DNA of 64,000 nucleotides from an uncultured Ruminococcus sp. (GTDB lineage: Bacteria > Bacillota_A > Clostridia > Oscillospirales > Ruminococcaceae), in the NCBI GenBank assembly GCA_900315975.1, contig ONBA01000001.1, positions 62,001 to 126,000 of the forward strand. The letters are read 5' to 3'. Positions 60,656-64,000 of this stretch are shown here, piece after piece. The notes below the pieces were generated by a model, which was not told the DNA's origin, made no database searches, and was given only the letters and a program-made list of their open reading frames with translations. Positions within the stretch are counted from its first letter, which is position 1, and each line of letters opens with the position of its first letter. The position numbers and the translations under genes are program-made.

Positions 60656-61586
60656 AAAGCTTTCTCATCCTTTCGGTCATAGTTTCCTTGTCCGTGCCCG
60701 ACTCCTTGCATACAGAGAGTATGCGGAGATTTTTAAGCTCGGCTTCTGCGGCGATATAATATGCCGCAAGGGGTTCAGCTCCGAAAGCCTGCATACGAGC
60801 AGTCTCGGCGAGCTCCATTATGACATCGTCGCACCATTTCTCAAACTGCGCAGGCGACTCAGCAAGCAGCTTTGCAGCGTCAGCGTAGACACTGTTCTCT
60901 ACACAGCTCAGTACACTTTCAACTCCACCGAGAGCAGCACTTATAAGAGTGTCCTTACCAAGCTCATCGGTACCGCATATTGCCATTTCAAGGAAGCTGC
61001 GCTGCTTCTTCATCTTTGCACATCTGAAAGCTGTTTTGATGTCTGCACAGACTACAGTCAGTTCTACGTATTTTTTCATGAAATCACTGCCGCTCTTTTC
61101 AGCAGCCTTTCTCATTTCATTCATTGCCGCAGTATCTATCAGCGAATCTGCAAGCTGTCCGTCGAGAGTACGAGTGAGCAGCTCATATGCCTCCTCAGCA
61201 ACGTTTCTGATATATGCCGGAAGTGCTTCATAATCCTTCGCTGAAACTGCCGGATACAGCATTTCAAGGTCGAGATTAGTCGGACGGATGTAGTAGCCGT
61301 CCGGCTCTTTGCCCGCAATTTTAGACTTGAGTGCCGCCTTGAGATTATGAAAATCGTTCTTATAAAGAAGTATTTTCAGCTCCTTGCAGTCGGGGGCATA
61401 TCCGCGGAGCATTTCCCATACACCTTCAAGTGTCAGGTCTTCGCCGCTTCTTTTTGAAGCGATAACCGCTTCAAATTCATTTTTTGTAGCAGAATTGATA
61501 AGCTGCTCTATCTCTCCGCGGCTCATCAATGTATTTTCCATTGCCCTTATCGCAGCAACGGCATTTGCATATTTGATAGTGCTCAT
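60648..61586 (-). CDS. ntpC: V-type ATP synthase subunit C
   Basis: An all-helical protein of 312 residues that links the rotor ring to the shaft (subunit C/d type). Motifs include YANAVAAIRAMENTLMSRGE near the N-terminus and VWEMLRGYAPDCKELKILL. GAEPLAAYYIAAEAELKNLR near the end is strongly conserved. Its start touches the subunit E stop. Confidence 0.92.
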   Translation of the reverse strand: MSTIKYANAVAAIRAMENTLMSRGEIEQLINSATKNEFEAVIASKRSGEDLTLEGVWEMLRGYAPDCKELKILLYKNDFHNLKAALKSKIAGKEPDGYYIRPTNLDLEMLYPAVSAKDYEALPAYIRNVAEEAYELLTRTLDGQLADSLIDTAAMNEMRKAAEKSGSDFMKKYVELTVVCADIKTAFRCAKMKKQRSFLEMAICGTDELGKDTLISAALGGVESVLSCVENSVYADAAKLLAESPAQFEKWCDDVIMELAETARMQAFGAEPLAAYYIAAEAELKNLRILSVCKESGTDKETMTERMRKLYV

Positions 61587-62188
61587 CAGCTCACCTGCCC
61601 GAACAATTCTCTTGCAGCCGTATCTCTCACACCTTCGCGCTCAGCTTCGATAATAGCACGGAAACTGCAATTTTCAGCGATAAGACCGTATGTCAGAACG
61701 AATCCGTTTTCAATATCAGCCGGCTCTTTTCCCAGTGTGACGCTTCCGCCTTTTTTCTGAGCTGCCGCCGAAAGCTTCTGCATAAAATCTGCGGGTACTC
61801 TTTTTAGGTCGCGGCTACTGAGTGAGAGTACTCCCTCGCCGTCGGAAAGACGCTTTACTGCAAGCTTTTCAATTACTGAAAAGTACTCGTTATCGGGAAG
61901 AGAATCAAGCTTTTTTACAGCTGCCTCAACTGTTTCATCAATAAGCTTTATCTTGCTGTCGAGGATACGTCTCTTCATAGCTGCATCTACCGATGAACAG
62001 GAGTTTTCATAATCGCGTGAAAGCTGTTCCATTCCTTTTTTGATATAGTCGGAATATGCTTTTTCAGCTTTTTCTTTTCCGTCCGCATCAATCAATGCAG
62101 CTTTTTTATTTGCTGCTGATATGATATTTTCCTCGGTCTGTTTCTGCTGAGTGTCTATCATGTTCAGGATATCTTCAATTCCTGCCAT
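61586..62188 (-). CDS. ntpE: V-type ATP synthase subunit E
   Basis: A peripheral-stalk subunit of 200 residues. The N-terminal half is a charged coiled coil (about 1-95), and the C-terminal half is the globular part with GKEPADIENGFVLTYGLI. These features and the position between K and C fit subunit E. No separate subunit G/H gene was seen in the visible part of the operon. Confidence 0.88.
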   Translation of the reverse strand: MAGIEDILNMIDTQQKQTEENIISAANKKAALIDADGKEKAEKAYSDYIKKGMEQLSRDYENSCSSVDAAMKRRILDSKIKLIDETVEAAVKKLDSLPDNEYFSVIEKLAVKRLSDGEGVLSLSSRDLKRVPADFMQKLSAAAQKKGGSVTLGKEPADIENGFVLTYGLIAENCSFRAIIEAEREGVRDTAARELFGQVS

Positions 62189-62200
62189 TTCAGCACCTCC

Positions 62201-64000
<1,800 letters not shown>

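Overview
The window looks like a chromosomal segment of a Gram-positive, anaerobic, cellulosome-bearing Ruminococcaceae bacterium, most like Ruminococcus flavefaciens or a close relative. This is an inference. The support is a secreted papain-like protease ending in a two-repeat dockerin of Ruminococcus style, a complete spoIIIA sporulation operon, a V-type (Ntp-like) ATPase operon, a T-box-controlled alaS, a GH42 beta-galactosidase and Firmicutes-type gene order (xseA-xseB-ispA-dxs-tlyA-nadK-argR-recN). No tRNA, rRNA, CRISPR array, insertion sequence or prophage gene was seen.

Layout. Positions 1-44090 are coded almost entirely on the minus strand. Read in the direction of transcription there are six blocks. 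(1) tmcAL, a secreted C39-like peptidase, a HAD phosphatase, mnmA, a cysteine hydrolase, a tRNA methylase and rsmI (44090-38112) are mainly RNA-modification functions. (2) A PHP phosphoesterase, a YdcF-like membrane protein, a 79-residue orphan and the dockerin protease (37862-33712) follow tandem promoters. (3) A sugar-binding lipoprotein and two ABC permeases (33193-29661) sit behind a long structured leader and end in tandem terminators. (4) spoIIIAA-AH (29540-24883) follow a good sigma-E-type promoter. (5) A 15-gene housekeeping run goes from an Asp23-family gene through nusB, a TsaD-like gene, xseAB, ispA, dxs, tlyA, nadK, argR, recN, a histidine phosphatase, GH42 and dtd to a penicillin-binding protein (24780-10531). 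(6) A T-box leader drives alaS, then HIT, a phosphoribosyltransferase, comEC, holA, a Toprim protein, an MBOAT/DHHW pair and an SDR gene cut by the window edge (10506-1).

Positions 44229-56463 are on the plus strand: ackA with its own promoter and terminator; a three-gene cassette encoding a TerB_N/TerB_C protein, a BrxD-like P-loop ATPase and a BrxHI/Lhr-like helicase; a CopZ-like metal-binding protein; a MATE exporter with a terminator-like hairpin in its leader; a broken DUF2798-like fragment; and bioY-bioB-bioD-bioA. From 56511 to the end the minus strand carries a V-type ATPase operon, read I-K-E-C-F-A-B-D, with subunit I cut by the window edge.

The most interesting items are the TerB/BrxD/BrxHI-like cassette without BREX core genes nearby; an MBOAT/DHHW acyltransferase pair in which both partners have lost the expected active-site histidine; the unidentified structured leader before the sugar-binding protein; the dockerin protease coupled to an orphan small gene; a ComEC whose C-terminal domain lacks the metal-binding motif; and sodium-ligand residues in the V-ATPase rotor subunit.
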